The position numbers were made by a program, and so were the translations under genes. From contig CBDEVU010000017.1 in assembly GCA_965243715.1 (NCBI GenBank), forward strand, positions 124,001-188,000: 64,000 nt of DNA, given 5' to 3'. The notes beneath the pieces were generated by a model. The model worked only from the letters and a program-made list of their open reading frames with translations. It was not told where the DNA came from and searched no databases. Source of the DNA: UBA11606 sp965243715 (lineage in GTDB: Bacteria; Actinomycetota; Acidimicrobiia; Acidimicrobiales; Aldehydirespiratoraceae). Position 1 is the stretch's first letter, and the number at the start of each line of letters is the position of its first letter. Below, one piece after another: positions 1 to 7,734 of the stretch.

Positions 1-256
1 CCTGACGCCACAGACTGGGATGAACGCTGGCGGGAGCCGACTCGCTGCCCTCCCCTCGCATGAAGTCGTAGTTCGATGTGTCCCAGGCGCGGCTGCGCGG
101 ACCCTCGATGGCACCCGTTTCATGGGTCGCGATCAGGCCCCGCGTTGCTCGCCCCCAATCGCCGGGGTCGTCGAGGTTAAGCACCGCAGCGTGAGCTGCA
201 TTCATCGCCGCTGTGTGATCAGTCGCGGGCTTCGGCTGCCATACGTCGTCGCTCAT
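1..256 (-). CDS. MBL-fold alkyl sulfatase, N-terminal part (cut by window edge)
   Basis: An open frame starts at the ATG at 256 and runs off the left edge, giving 85 residues. The segment GLIATHETGAIEGPRSRAWD followed by a Y-D-F box and the run SAPASVHPSLWRQ is the conserved N-terminal signature of SdsA1/BDS1-type linear alkyl sulfatases, which hydrolyse alkyl sulfate esters with a binuclear zinc centre. The metal-binding HxHxDH motif would lie further left, outside the window, so catalytic competence cannot be judged. It is oriented like nrdJ, 58 bp downstream of the nrdJ stop. No signal peptide is seen. The family call rests on this short N-terminal signature only. Confidence 0.7.
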   Translation of the reverse strand, partial: MSDDVWQPKPATDHTAAMNAAHAAVLNLDDPGDWGRATRGLIATHETGAIEGPRSRAWDTSNYDFMRGEGSESAPASVHPSLWRQ

Positions 257-314
257 CGAGGCAGTATTGCCGCGATCGACGGGAAGCACGCAATCAAGGA
301 AATGGCTTAGAAGT

Positions 315-3020
315 TCAGCTACAGCCGCTGGTGGTGCCGCAGTCACCACAGACGTAGCAGGCACCCGCCCGCTGCATGGGCACGCCGCAGGTCATGCAAA
401 ACGGCGCATCGGACAACGAGGCCGGGTCCGGGGGGATATCTGATCCTTGGACGGTTGCGGTGACCTGTTCAACAACGCCGGGCAGCGTTGGTTCGATTCG
501 CTCATCGGTAGTCCTGATGCCGAGGGCGGTTCGCTCCTCCATCGGCAGGTACATCACCGCGAGCTTGCGGAACAAGAAATCCATCAAACTATTGGCGATC
601 CGAATATCGGGATCGTCGGTCATGCCCGCGGGCTCGAACCGCATACCGACGAAGGCCTCAACGAATGCCATCAACGGAACCCCATATTGCAGGCCGTGGC
701 TCAGCGCAATGGCGAAGGCATCCATGATGCCCGCAAGTGTCGATCCCTGCTTAGAGACCCTGACAAAGATCTCCCCCGGTCGACCGTTGTCGTATTCGCC
801 AACGGTGACGAATCCCTTGCAGTCCGCCACCCGGAACTCGAACGTGCGCGAGTTGCGGGTTCGAGGGAGTCGCTCACGGATCGGCTGAGAGGCGACCTCT
901 TCGACTGAGCGCTCGGCGTCGCCGTTACCCGCCGATATGGGCTGAGCGACCTTGCAGTGATCGCGGTAAAGCGCAACGGCCTTAAGCCCGAGACGCCACG
1001 ACTCGATCAGCAAAAGCTCGACCTCCTCGACCGAGGATTCCTCCGCCAAGTTGACCGTTTTAGAAATCGCCCCCGACAAGAACGGCTGAACAGCGCCCAT
1101 CATCTTGACGTGGCCGAGGTAGTGGATCGTGTTATCGCCGAGCGAGCAGGCAAACACCTTGGTGTGTTCGCGCCGCAGGCCAGGAGCGCCCAAGATAGTC
1201 TGGTTTTCGTCGATGTATTTGACGATGGCAGCAGCATCATCGGGCTCATAGCCAAGCGTGCGTAGGGCTCGGGGAACGGTCTGGTTGACGAAAGTCATGG
1301 TCCCGCCTCCCACCAAGCGTTTAAACTTCACCAGACCAAGATCGGGTTCGATTCCGGTGGTGTCACAGTCCATCAACAAACCAATGGTGCCGGTAGGGGC
1401 CAGAACAGAAGCCTGGGCATTGCGGATGCCATCAGCCGCGGCCCGTTCGCAGGTGTCGTCCCACGCCCGTTGAGCTGCATCAAGAATGAACGTGGGGGCC
1501 AGATCTTCGTTGATTTGCGCCGTCGCGGTTCGGTGCTGGTCGAGCACCCGCAGCATCGGTTCAGAGTTGTCGTTAAAACCCGCGAAGGGCCCCATGCGCG
1601 AGGCGAGCTTAGCCGACGTGCGGTAGGCCTCCCCTGTCATAAGGGCGGTGATCGAAGCAGCGAGAGCGCGACCCGCGTCGCTGTCGTAGGGCAGACCGAG
1701 TGCCATGAGCACCGCGCCAAGGTTTGCGTAACCCAGGCCGAGTTGGCGAAACGCCCGGGTTCGGTCGCCGATGGCCGAAGTTGGATAATCGGCGTTACCA
1801 ACCAGGATCTCCTGGGCGGTGAACATCACCCGCACGGCATGGGCAAAACCTTCGACATCGAACCCGTCCACGCCAATTTCTTCGGGACCGGTGAGGAAGG
1901 CCATGAGGTTAAGCGAGGACAGGTTGCAGGCGCTATTGTCGAGGTGGACATACTCCGAGCAGGGGTTGCTCGCCGTGATGCGATCAGTGTTGGACGCGGT
2001 GTTCCAATGGTTGATCGTGGTGTCGAACTGAACCCCTGGATCAGCGCATTCCCACGCCGCGGCGGCAATATCGCGGAACAAGCCGCGGGCCTTGACGGTG
2101 TCTTTCACCTGGCCATCGGTGCGGGCTACTAGGTCCCAATCGCCGTCGTCGACCACTGCTTGCATAAACTCGTCGGTCAGTCGAACGCTGTTGTTAGCGT
2201 TTTGGTACTGCACTGAGTGAATGTCAGCTCCGTCGAGGGACATATCGAAACCCGCCGCCTCTAGGGCACGGGCCTTTCGTTCCTCTCGGGCCTTACACCA
2301 GATGAACTCGTGGATGTCGGGATGATCGGCGTCGAGAATGACCATCTTGGCCGCCCGCCGAGTCTTGCCCCCCGATTTGATGGTGCCCGCGGAGGCATCA
2401 GCACCTCGCATGAAGCTAACCGGGCCGCTGGCCGTGCCGCCGCCTTCGAGGAGTTCAGAGGATGCCCGGATATCGCTGAGGTTCACCCCCGCGCCGCTGC
2501 CCCCTTTGAAGATCCGACCTTCCTCGGCGTACCAGTTGAGGATCGAATCCATGTTGTCGTCGACCGACAAGATAAAGCACGCCGACGCCTGCTGAGGCAC
2601 TTCGGGTACACCGATGTTGAACCACACCGGTGAATTGAAGGCCGCTTTCTGACTGGCCAACAGATGGGTGAGTTCGGCTCGGAAGCTTTGCACCTCGGCC
2701 GGGTCGGAGAAATAGCCGTCGCGATCACCCCAGGCGGTGATTGCACCGACGATGCGATCAATGACCTGCTTGAGGGAAAATTCGCGTTCGTCGCTGCCGA
2801 GCGAACCCCGGAAATACTTCTGGGCCAAGATGTTGGTGGCGTTTTGCGACCAGGCTGCGGGCACCTCGATGTCGAGTTGCTCGAAAGCCACCGATCCGTC
2901 GCGGTAGTCAGTGAGACGGGCGTCGCGACGCTCCCACTCGATGTCGTCGTAAGGGTCGCGTCCTTCGTTGGTAAAGCGTCGCGTGAGTCCGATTCTCGCG
3001 GATTGGGGAGCGATTGTCAC
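315..3020 (-). CDS. nrdJ: Vitamin B12-dependent (class II) ribonucleoside-diphosphate reductase
   Basis: The 901-residue product matches class II ribonucleotide reductase, which makes deoxyribonucleotides using adenosylcobalamin as radical source and needs no oxygen. Visible hallmarks are the ASACFILSVDDNMDSI block, the KGGSGAGVNLSDIR loop, the NPCSEY and NLSSLNL active-site boxes and a C-terminal Cys-rich tail (CMTCG, CYVCGDCG, terminal GCS) that acts as the reducing swinging arm or zinc-ribbon. Start is GTG at 3020 with AAAGG about seven bases upstream. The 5' side carries three DnaA-box-like sites and no recognisable cobalamin riboswitch. No class I or III reductase is seen in this window. 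Length and motifs are normal for the family. Confidence 0.95.
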   Translation of the reverse strand: MTIAPQSARIGLTRRFTNEGRDPYDDIEWERRDARLTDYRDGSVAFEQLDIEVPAAWSQNATNILAQKYFRGSLGSDEREFSLKQVIDRIVGAITAWGDRDGYFSDPAEVQSFRAELTHLLASQKAAFNSPVWFNIGVPEVPQQASACFILSVDDNMDSILNWYAEEGRIFKGGSGAGVNLSDIRASSELLEGGGTASGPVSFMRGADASAGTIKSGGKTRRAAKMVILDADHPDIHEFIWCKAREERKARALEAAGFDMSLDGADIHSVQYQNANNSVRLTDEFMQAVVDDGDWDLVARTDGQVKDTVKARGLFRDIAAAAWECADPGVQFDTTINHWNTASNTDRITASNPCSEYVHLDNSACNLSSLNLMAFLTGPEEIGVDGFDVEGFAHAVRVMFTAQEILVGNADYPTSAIGDRTRAFRQLGLGYANLGAVLMALGLPYDSDAGRALAASITALMTGEAYRTSAKLASRMGPFAGFNDNSEPMLRVLDQHRTATAQINEDLAPTFILDAAQRAWDDTCERAAADGIRNAQASVLAPTGTIGLLMDCDTTGIEPDLGLVKFKRLVGGGTMTFVNQTVPRALRTLGYEPDDAAAIVKYIDENQTILGAPGLRREHTKVFACSLGDNTIHYLGHVKMMGAVQPFLSGAISKTVNLAEESSVEEVELLLIESWRLGLKAVALYRDHCKVAQPISAGNGDAERSVEEVASQPIRERLPRTRNSRTFEFRVADCKGFVTVGEYDNGRPGEIFVRVSKQGSTLAGIMDAFAIALSHGLQYGVPLMAFVEAFVGMRFEPAGMTDDPDIRIANSLMDFLFRKLAVMYLPMEERTALGIRTTDERIEPTLPGVVEQVTATVQGSDIPPDPASLSDAPFCMTCGVPMQRAGACYVCGDCGTTSGCS

Positions 3021-3069
3021 GACAGACCTTTCTGATCAGGGCCAAGCAATCAGGCTACGAGGGAGTGCT

Positions 3070-3131
3070 TGTGGATTAAAAGTGGAAGACATGGGGATTT
3101 CGCGCCAGTTATCCCCAACTTCTGTGGATAA
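3070..3131. promoter_or_regulatory. Cluster of three DnaA-box-like sites upstream of nrdJ
   Basis: Three 9-mers resembling the DnaA box TTATCCACA lie within 62 bp: TGTGGATTA at 3070-3078 (one mismatch, reverse), TTATCCCCA at 3109-3117 (one mismatch) and TGTGGATAA at 3123-3131 (perfect, reverse). They sit in the divergent space between nrdJ and the RibD-like gene. DnaA control of ribonucleotide reductase genes is known in E. coli nrdAB; its extension here is inference. The spacing is not helical-phase regular and no AT-rich unwinding element follows, so this is more likely regulatory than an origin. Confidence 0.5.
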
Positions 3132-3185
3132 ACGGCCGCTAGCGTTTCCTAGGTGCGACAACTCTTGCCTCATTGCGCTAGCGAC

Positions 3186-3908
3186 ATGGATCCCCTCGAG
3201 TTGTATCCGGCCGACGAACGACCCCTACCGGAGCATCGACCCTGGGTCATGGTCAACATGGTGGCCAGTACCGACGGGGCCAGCAGCGTTGACGGCGTGA
3301 GTGGCGGCCTCGGCGACGACGGCGACGCCCTGGTTTTTAGGGCCATCCGAGCGAGTTGCGACTGGGTGATGGTAGCCGCGGGCACCGTCCGCGCCGAGCG
3401 GTACGGAATCCCTCGGCCCGCCCGAGAAGTTGCGCGGCGACGTAAAGAAACGGGCCGTTCCCGAGCGACCCGTCTCGCTGTAATAACTGCCTCCGTCAAC
3501 CTCGATCTCGACCTGCCGATGTTCGCCGACCAACGAAAGGGCGACGCCAAGCCCCTGCTGGTGACCGGGGCCAACCCGCCTAGTGACCAGGTCGCGGCAA
3601 TCGGAGATCGGGCCGAGTGGGTAAATCTCGCGGCTGATCGCCCGACCCCGGCCCTAGTACTGGCAGCCTTGCGAGAGCGTGGAGCCAAGATCGTGCTGGC
3701 CGAAGGCGGACCTTCGTTCAACGGCCAACTGGCTGATGCGTGCCTGATTGACGAACTGTGTTTGACGGTGTCGCCCCAACTGATAGGCGGACTTTCGCCT
3801 CGTATCGTGCATGGGGCCTGCACTGCGCTGGCGCAGAACCTGACCCTGGTTCGTTTGTTGGAACATAACGGCACCCTCTTTGCTCGCTATGTCCGAGCGG
3901 ACCGCTGA
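3186..3908 (+). CDS. RibD C-terminal-type pyrimidine reductase family protein
   Basis: A dihydrofolate-reductase-like fold of the RibD C-terminal family is suggested by the N-terminal WVMVNMVASTDGASSVDGVSG (about residues 20-40), the VAAGTVRAERYG segment and the LAEGGPSFNGQL motif near residue 183. In riboflavin synthesis this domain reduces the ribosylamino-pyrimidine with NADPH, but stand-alone copies without the deaminase domain are common in actinobacteria and often of unknown substrate. I prefer the ATG at 3186; an in-frame ATG-less start at 3153 would add 11 poorly conserved residues. It is monocistronic, divergent from nrdJ. There are no riboflavin genes nearby. Confidence 0.8.
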   Translation: MDPLELYPADERPLPEHRPWVMVNMVASTDGASSVDGVSGGLGDDGDALVFRAIRASCDWVMVAAGTVRAERYGIPRPAREVARRRKETGRSRATRLAVITASVNLDLDLPMFADQRKGDAKPLLVTGANPPSDQVAAIGDRAEWVNLAADRPTPALVLAALRERGAKIVLAEGGPSFNGQLADACLIDELCLTVSPQLIGGLSPRIVHGACTALAQNLTLVRLLEHNGTLFARYVRADR

Positions 3909-3935
3909 AGGAGCGGGAAAATGTCTGTTTTTTAA

Positions 3936-3964
3936 TTGCGGAACACAAGTTCTCTTGATACGCT
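3936..3964 (+). promoter_or_regulatory. lexA promoter with SOS box
   Basis: GAAC-ACAA-GTTC at 3941-3952 is a perfect match to the actinobacterial/Bacillus LexA operator GAAC-N4-GTTC. It lies about 90 bp before the lexA start. A possible sigma-70 promoter overlaps it: TTGCGG at 3936-3941, a 17-bp spacer and TACGCT at 3959-3964, which would put the operator between the -35 and -10 boxes so that LexA blocks polymerase. The operator is clear; the exact promoter boxes are less sure. Confidence 0.75.
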
Positions 3965-4037
3965 TGTTCTATAAGGATCGTATCTTAAAGATGAACCTCA
4001 ACCAATTACGGGCGCCAAGCCCGGGAAGGAAGCTACT

Positions 4038-4667
4038 ATGTCTAACGACCTCAGCCGTCGCCAACGCCAAGTCCTCGACACCATCGTCAAGCACCAGGCC
4101 GAATATGGCTATCCGCCGTCGGTGCGCGAGATCGGCGATGTCCTTGGCCTCAAGTCTCCCGCATCGGTCAAGAACCATCTCGACAACCTCAGCGAAATGG
4201 GTTATGTAAAGCGCGACACTTCTAAACCGCGGGCGCTTCGAGTTTGCTACGAAGGCCACAATGGCAACCACGCCGAACGCCGACCGTCTCGCCACATTCC
4301 CTTAGTCGGCGAAGTCGCGGCGGGCGCCGACGTACTGGCCGCCGAACACATCGAAGAACTCATCCCGATGCCGTCGGACTTCACCGGCACCGGAGAACTC
4401 TTCATGCTGCGGATCCGCGGCGAGTCAATGACTGGCCTTGGCCTCTTCGACGGCGACTACGTGGTTTGTCGGAGCCAGACCATGGCCAAGCGAGGCGAAG
4501 TAATCGTCGCCGGTATTCCCGGCGAGGAGGCCACGGTAAAGACCTACGAAGAGCGCGGCAAGAGTATCGTTCTCGTCTCCGCCAACCCGGACTTCGACGA
4601 CATGGTTTTCGATAGGTCCGAGGTCTCAGTGTCTGGCATTGTCGTCACGATGATTCGAAAGATGTAA
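4038..4667 (+). CDS. lexA: LexA repressor, SOS regulator
   Basis: The 209-residue protein has the winged helix-turn-helix N-terminus (LSRRQRQVLDTIVKHQ, then YPPSVREIGDVLGLKSPASV as recognition region, residues about 4-45) and the S24 self-cleaving C-terminal domain. The Ala-Gly scissile bond lies in GEVAAGAD near residue 95, the catalytic Ser in RGESMTGLGL and the Lys in EEATVKTYEE. RecA filaments would trigger self-cleavage and release SOS genes. The gene carries its own SOS box upstream, so autoregulation is expected. Ribosome site GGAAGG precedes the ATG. Everything required for function appears intact. Confidence 0.97.
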   Translation: MSNDLSRRQRQVLDTIVKHQAEYGYPPSVREIGDVLGLKSPASVKNHLDNLSEMGYVKRDTSKPRALRVCYEGHNGNHAERRPSRHIPLVGEVAAGADVLAAEHIEELIPMPSDFTGTGELFMLRIRGESMTGLGLFDGDYVVCRSQTMAKRGEVIVAGIPGEEATVKTYEERGKSIVLVSANPDFDDMVFDRSEVSVSGIVVTMIRKM

Positions 4668-4682
4668 GTCCGCTGCCGAACG

Positions 4683-4705
4683 CGGGGCCCAGAGTTCAGG
4701 CCCCG
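4683..4705. terminator. Hairpin between convergent lexA and dapE
   Basis: A seven-pair GC stem (CGGGGCC at 4683-4689 with GGCCCCG at 4699-4705, nine-base loop) lies just past the lexA stop and overlaps the dapE stop codon. It could end both convergent transcripts, but neither side has a U-run, so it is only a candidate. Confidence 0.3.
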
Positions 4706-5775
4706 TGGCGAACGAGATCTAACAACGCGGCGTACGTGTCGGTGAGCCACGAGCGCTCGAGATACTCCCCTTGGGTGTGAGCAAGCGTGGGATCACCGGG
4801 GCCAAAGTTCGATGCCGGTACCCCACGACCAGCAAAGAAGGCCACGTCGGTCCACCCCAACTTGGCCCGAACTTCGAGCCCGTTGCGTGCTACTAAAGCT
4901 GCGATCAGCGGATCGCCAAGTCCGGGCCGCGCCGCCGGTGAGAGATCAGTGACTTCAACAGTGTCGCCGTCCTCGACCACGCTAGCTATTACGTCTCTGA
5001 CGTGTTGCACGGCTTCTTCGCTGGTGCGGTCGGGTGCGAAGCGATGGTTGATCAGCACCTTGGCCTCGTCGGGTACCACGTTGCCCGCCACGCCCCCGCT
5101 TACGCTCACCGCCTGAAGGGCCTCTCGGTACTCACAACCCTCCACCACGGGGCGACGAACTTCATAGGCATCAACGAGGGCCAACAACGCGCCGAGTCGG
5201 TGGATGGCGTTGCGGCCCATCCACGGGCGAGCCGTGTGTGCCCGCTCCCCGCCCAGGGTGACCTCGACTCGCAACGTTCCCTGGCAACCCGCTTCGAGCG
5301 CGCCGAGTGTCGGCTCTCCGAGCAAGGCGACATCACCGTCGAGCAGGTCGGGTTGCGCTTCGGCAATCTCGCGGAGGCCGTTGTAGCGAACGGCGACTTC
5401 TTCACGAGCATAAAACACGTAGCTGACATCCACGGCTGGGGCGGTAACGGCTCGCGCCAGTTCCAGCATCGTAGCCACGCCACCTTTCATGTCGCTGGTA
5501 CCAATCCCCCACATGCGGTCGCCGTCGATACGGGCCCCCGCATTATCGTTGGCGGGAACGGTGTCGGTGTGTCCCCCAAGAACGAGCCGCCGGTCCCGCC
5601 CGAGCATGGTGCGAGCCACAAGATTATCGCCGATGCGGGTCACGGTGAGGTGAGCGCAGGCACGCAGTTCAGCCTCTAAGACGGCGACAATTTCTTGCTC
5701 CTGGAAACTCTCCGACGAAATGTCGACCAACGCGGCGGTTAGAGCAAAAAGGTCGCCGGCGGGCAACGGGTTCAT
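4696..5775 (-). CDS. dapE: Succinyl-diaminopimelate desuccinylase
   Basis: M20-family zinc peptidase that releases succinate from N-succinyl-LL-diaminopimelate in the lysine and cell-wall DAP pathway. The metal-ligand motifs GHTDTVPAN and GTSDMKGG, the ALLGEPT segment and the YAREEVA glutamate segment are present, and the dimerisation domain follows with GERAHTARPWMG. The open frame extends upstream to 5970, but those 65 residues overlap dapD and lack family similarity, so I choose the ATG at 5775, seven bases after the dapD stop. This gives 359 residues, normal for actinobacterial DapE. It is the last gene of the miaB-to-dapE operon. Confidence 0.92.
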   Translation of the reverse strand: MNPLPAGDLFALTAALVDISSESFQEQEIVAVLEAELRACAHLTVTRIGDNLVARTMLGRDRRLVLGGHTDTVPANDNAGARIDGDRMWGIGTSDMKGGVATMLELARAVTAPAVDVSYVFYAREEVAVRYNGLREIAEAQPDLLDGDVALLGEPTLGALEAGCQGTLRVEVTLGGERAHTARPWMGRNAIHRLGALLALVDAYEVRRPVVEGCEYREALQAVSVSGGVAGNVVPDEAKVLINHRFAPDRTSEEAVQHVRDVIASVVEDGDTVEVTDLSPAARPGLGDPLIAALVARNGLEVRAKLGWTDVAFFAGRGVPASNFGPGDPTLAHTQGEYLERSWLTDTYAALLDLVRHGA

Positions 5776-5782
5776 CGCTGTC

Positions 5783-6607
5783 TCAGACGGCCTGGCCGTG
5801 ATCGCGCAAAATGTCGTTGAGCGCAGATTTGTCGTGCCGTTCGCCTTCCTCGAGGCGCTTGAGCACCAGAATTGCGGGCAGGCCGAAATCCCCGCCAGGA
5901 AACGACTTCGGCCGGGTGCCCGCCACCGCCACACACCACGACGGCACCTCCCCCCGGCCGAGTTCTTCACCGGTCGCCACGTCGATCACCGGAATGGAAC
6001 CGGTGAGGATCGCCCCGGCCCCGAGGACTGAACCGTTGCCGACTCGGGCACCTTCGGCCACGATGCATCGGCTCCCTATCATGCACTCGTCGCCGATCAC
6101 GACAGGAGCAGCTTGGGCGGGCTCAAGCACCCCACCGATACCGACTCCGCCGCTCAGGTGAACGTTCTTTCCGATCTGCGCGCACGAACCAACGGTGGCC
6201 CAAGTGTCGACCATGGTGTTTTCGCCGACGTAGGCCCCGATGTTGGTGTAGCTCGGCATCATGACCACACCAGGTGCTTGATAACTGCCCCAGCGGGCTT
6301 GAGCCCCGGGCACGACCCGGACCCCGCGCGTCATGTAGTCGGTCTTTAGCGGGATCTTGTCGGCGTACTCGAACGGGCCGTGTTCGATGGTTTCCATCCG
6401 CGAGATCTTGAACAGCAAAAGCACCGCATACTTGCACCATTGATTGACGGTGATGGAGTTGTCGTGGTTGACATGGGCGACTCGGGCCACCCCCGTGTCG
6501 AGTTGGTCGATCGCCTCATGGACCGTGGCCACGACCCCGGGATCGGCCGCATCGATTCTTTCTCGGTCGGCCCACAGGCTTTCGATTCGAGATTCAAGGT
6601 CAGACAT
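5783..6607 (-). CDS. dapD: 2,3,4,5-tetrahydropyridine-2,6-dicarboxylate N-succinyltransferase
   Basis: A 274-residue left-handed beta-helix acyltransferase. The hexapeptide-repeat core is seen from about residue 110 to 210 (TNIGAYVGENTMVDTWATVG, then QIGKNVHLSGGVGIGG, then VIGDECMIGSRC), and the C-terminal part has PSWCVAVAGTRPKSFPGGDFGLPA. It transfers succinate from succinyl-CoA to tetrahydrodipicolinate. The N-terminal half contains the VNQWCKYAVLLLFKI helix typical of the DapD trimer. It lies between dapC (17 bp upstream) and dapE (7 bp downstream), so the three succinylase-branch steps are cotranscribed. Confidence 0.94.
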   Translation of the reverse strand: MSDLESRIESLWADRERIDAADPGVVATVHEAIDQLDTGVARVAHVNHDNSITVNQWCKYAVLLLFKISRMETIEHGPFEYADKIPLKTDYMTRGVRVVPGAQARWGSYQAPGVVMMPSYTNIGAYVGENTMVDTWATVGSCAQIGKNVHLSGGVGIGGVLEPAQAAPVVIGDECMIGSRCIVAEGARVGNGSVLGAGAILTGSIPVIDVATGEELGRGEVPSWCVAVAGTRPKSFPGGDFGLPAILVLKRLEEGERHDKSALNDILRDHGQAV

Positions 6608-6624
6608 GGCGGCCAGACTAGCGC

Positions 6625-7734
6625 TCAGCGTCCCCGGGCCACCGCGGCGACTAAGTCGGCGGTGGGTTGCACCGCGGCAAAGCGGACATAGTTAGACGCC
6701 GCCGATCCATAGAACTCGCCTGGGCTCACGATGACCGCCGTCCGCTCCGCCAGCATCCGTGCCAGCGCCCAAGCGTCGCCGCCGGGTGCCTCGGCCCACA
6801 GGTAGAAACCGCCACTCGGCAACTCGACTGTGGTCCCCATCCCCCGCAACAGTTCGAGGCCGAGATCTAGGCGAGTGCGGTAGGTGGCGCGCTGTTCGTT
6901 GACGTGGGCCTGGTCGTCGAACGCAACAACGGCCGCTGCCTGTACGGGACCAGGAATCAGCAGGCCGCCGTGTTTGCGGGTTTCTCGCAGGTAGTGAACA
7001 ACCTCGGCGTCCCCGGCGTAGAAGCCAGCGCGCGCACCGGCCAAGTTCGACCGCTTCGATAACGAATGGACGGCGAGCACGCCCTCGAGGCCGCTTTGTA
7101 GGATCGACTGGGCGGGCCCGTCCCACGTGAACTCCACGTAACACTCATCGGAGAGGACCAGCACGTCGTTGGCTCGCCCCCAGGCCGCCACCGCGGCCAA
7201 GTCGTCGATTCCGCCCGCCGGATTGCCGGGGGTGTTGACCCACAAACACAGGGCCCGGCGGGCGTCGTCAACGCTGATGGAATCGAGGTCGAGGCACCAG
7301 TTTTTATCGACGGCTACGGGCACAGCCCGACAACCGGCGAACACCGCGCCCATCTCATAAGACGGGTAAGCCACCGCCGGATAGAGCACGGTGTCGAGAT
7401 CGGGTCGACGCATTTTCAGATAATGCGGGGTTCCCGCCACGAACTCTTTGGTACCAACGGCGGCGCCGATCTCCGTTCGCGGATCGACATCGACATCGAG
7501 AATCCGTTTCATCCAGCTAGCGGCGGCCTCTCGGAAGGCAACGGTGCCAATCGATGGCGGGTAGCCGCGCTCTGCATTCGACCGACTGAGGGCGGCAATC
7601 ACCGACGCCGGCGGTGCGTCGATCGGCTCGCCAATAGAACAATCTACGGTAAAACCGTGAATGCCCGCAGCGGTAGCCCGCAACTCATCGAGCAGGTCAT
7701 ACGGATACGGGGGAGGAACGTAAGGTTCGGTCAC
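6625..7734 (-). CDS. dapC: Succinyldiaminopimelate transaminase (class I/II aminotransferase)
   Basis: A fold-type I PLP aminotransferase of 369 residues. The PLP lysine is in HSLSKRSNLAGARAG, the cofactor-ring Asp/Asn boxes in NTPGNPAGG and LSDECYVEF, and the C-terminal substrate-binding Arg in SNYVRFA. The start motif PPYPYDLLDELRATA is typical of actinobacterial DapC. Its location between hflX and dapD, with dapE and dapF in the same operon, supports assignment to N-succinyl-L-2-amino-6-oxopimelate transamination over other aminotransferase roles. The start codon overlaps the hflX stop by four bases (ATGA), indicating translational coupling. Confidence 0.88.
   Translation of the reverse strand: MTEPYVPPPYPYDLLDELRATAAGIHGFTVDCSIGEPIDAPPASVIAALSRSNAERGYPPSIGTVAFREAAASWMKRILDVDVDPRTEIGAAVGTKEFVAGTPHYLKMRRPDLDTVLYPAVAYPSYEMGAVFAGCRAVPVAVDKNWCLDLDSISVDDARRALCLWVNTPGNPAGGIDDLAAVAAWGRANDVLVLSDECYVEFTWDGPAQSILQSGLEGVLAVHSLSKRSNLAGARAGFYAGDAEVVHYLRETRKHGGLLIPGPVQAAAVVAFDDQAHVNEQRATYRTRLDLGLELLRGMGTTVELPSGGFYLWAEAPGGDAWALARMLAERTAVIVSPGEFYGSAASNYVRFAAVQPTADLVAAVARGR

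Noticed and set aside
20..310. 96-aa plus-strand frame at the window start
   Set aside because: It is antisense to the alkyl sulfatase N-terminus, whose family signature is clear on the minus strand.
3070..3131. Replication origin at the DnaA-box-like cluster
   Set aside because: Only three boxes, no AT-rich unwinding region and no dnaA, dnaN or parAB genes close by.
3021..3185. Cobalamin riboswitch before the B12-dependent nrdJ
   Set aside because: The 5' region is short, lacks the B12-box core and any extended stem; B12-dependent enzymes themselves are usually not controlled this way unless a B12-independent isozyme exists.
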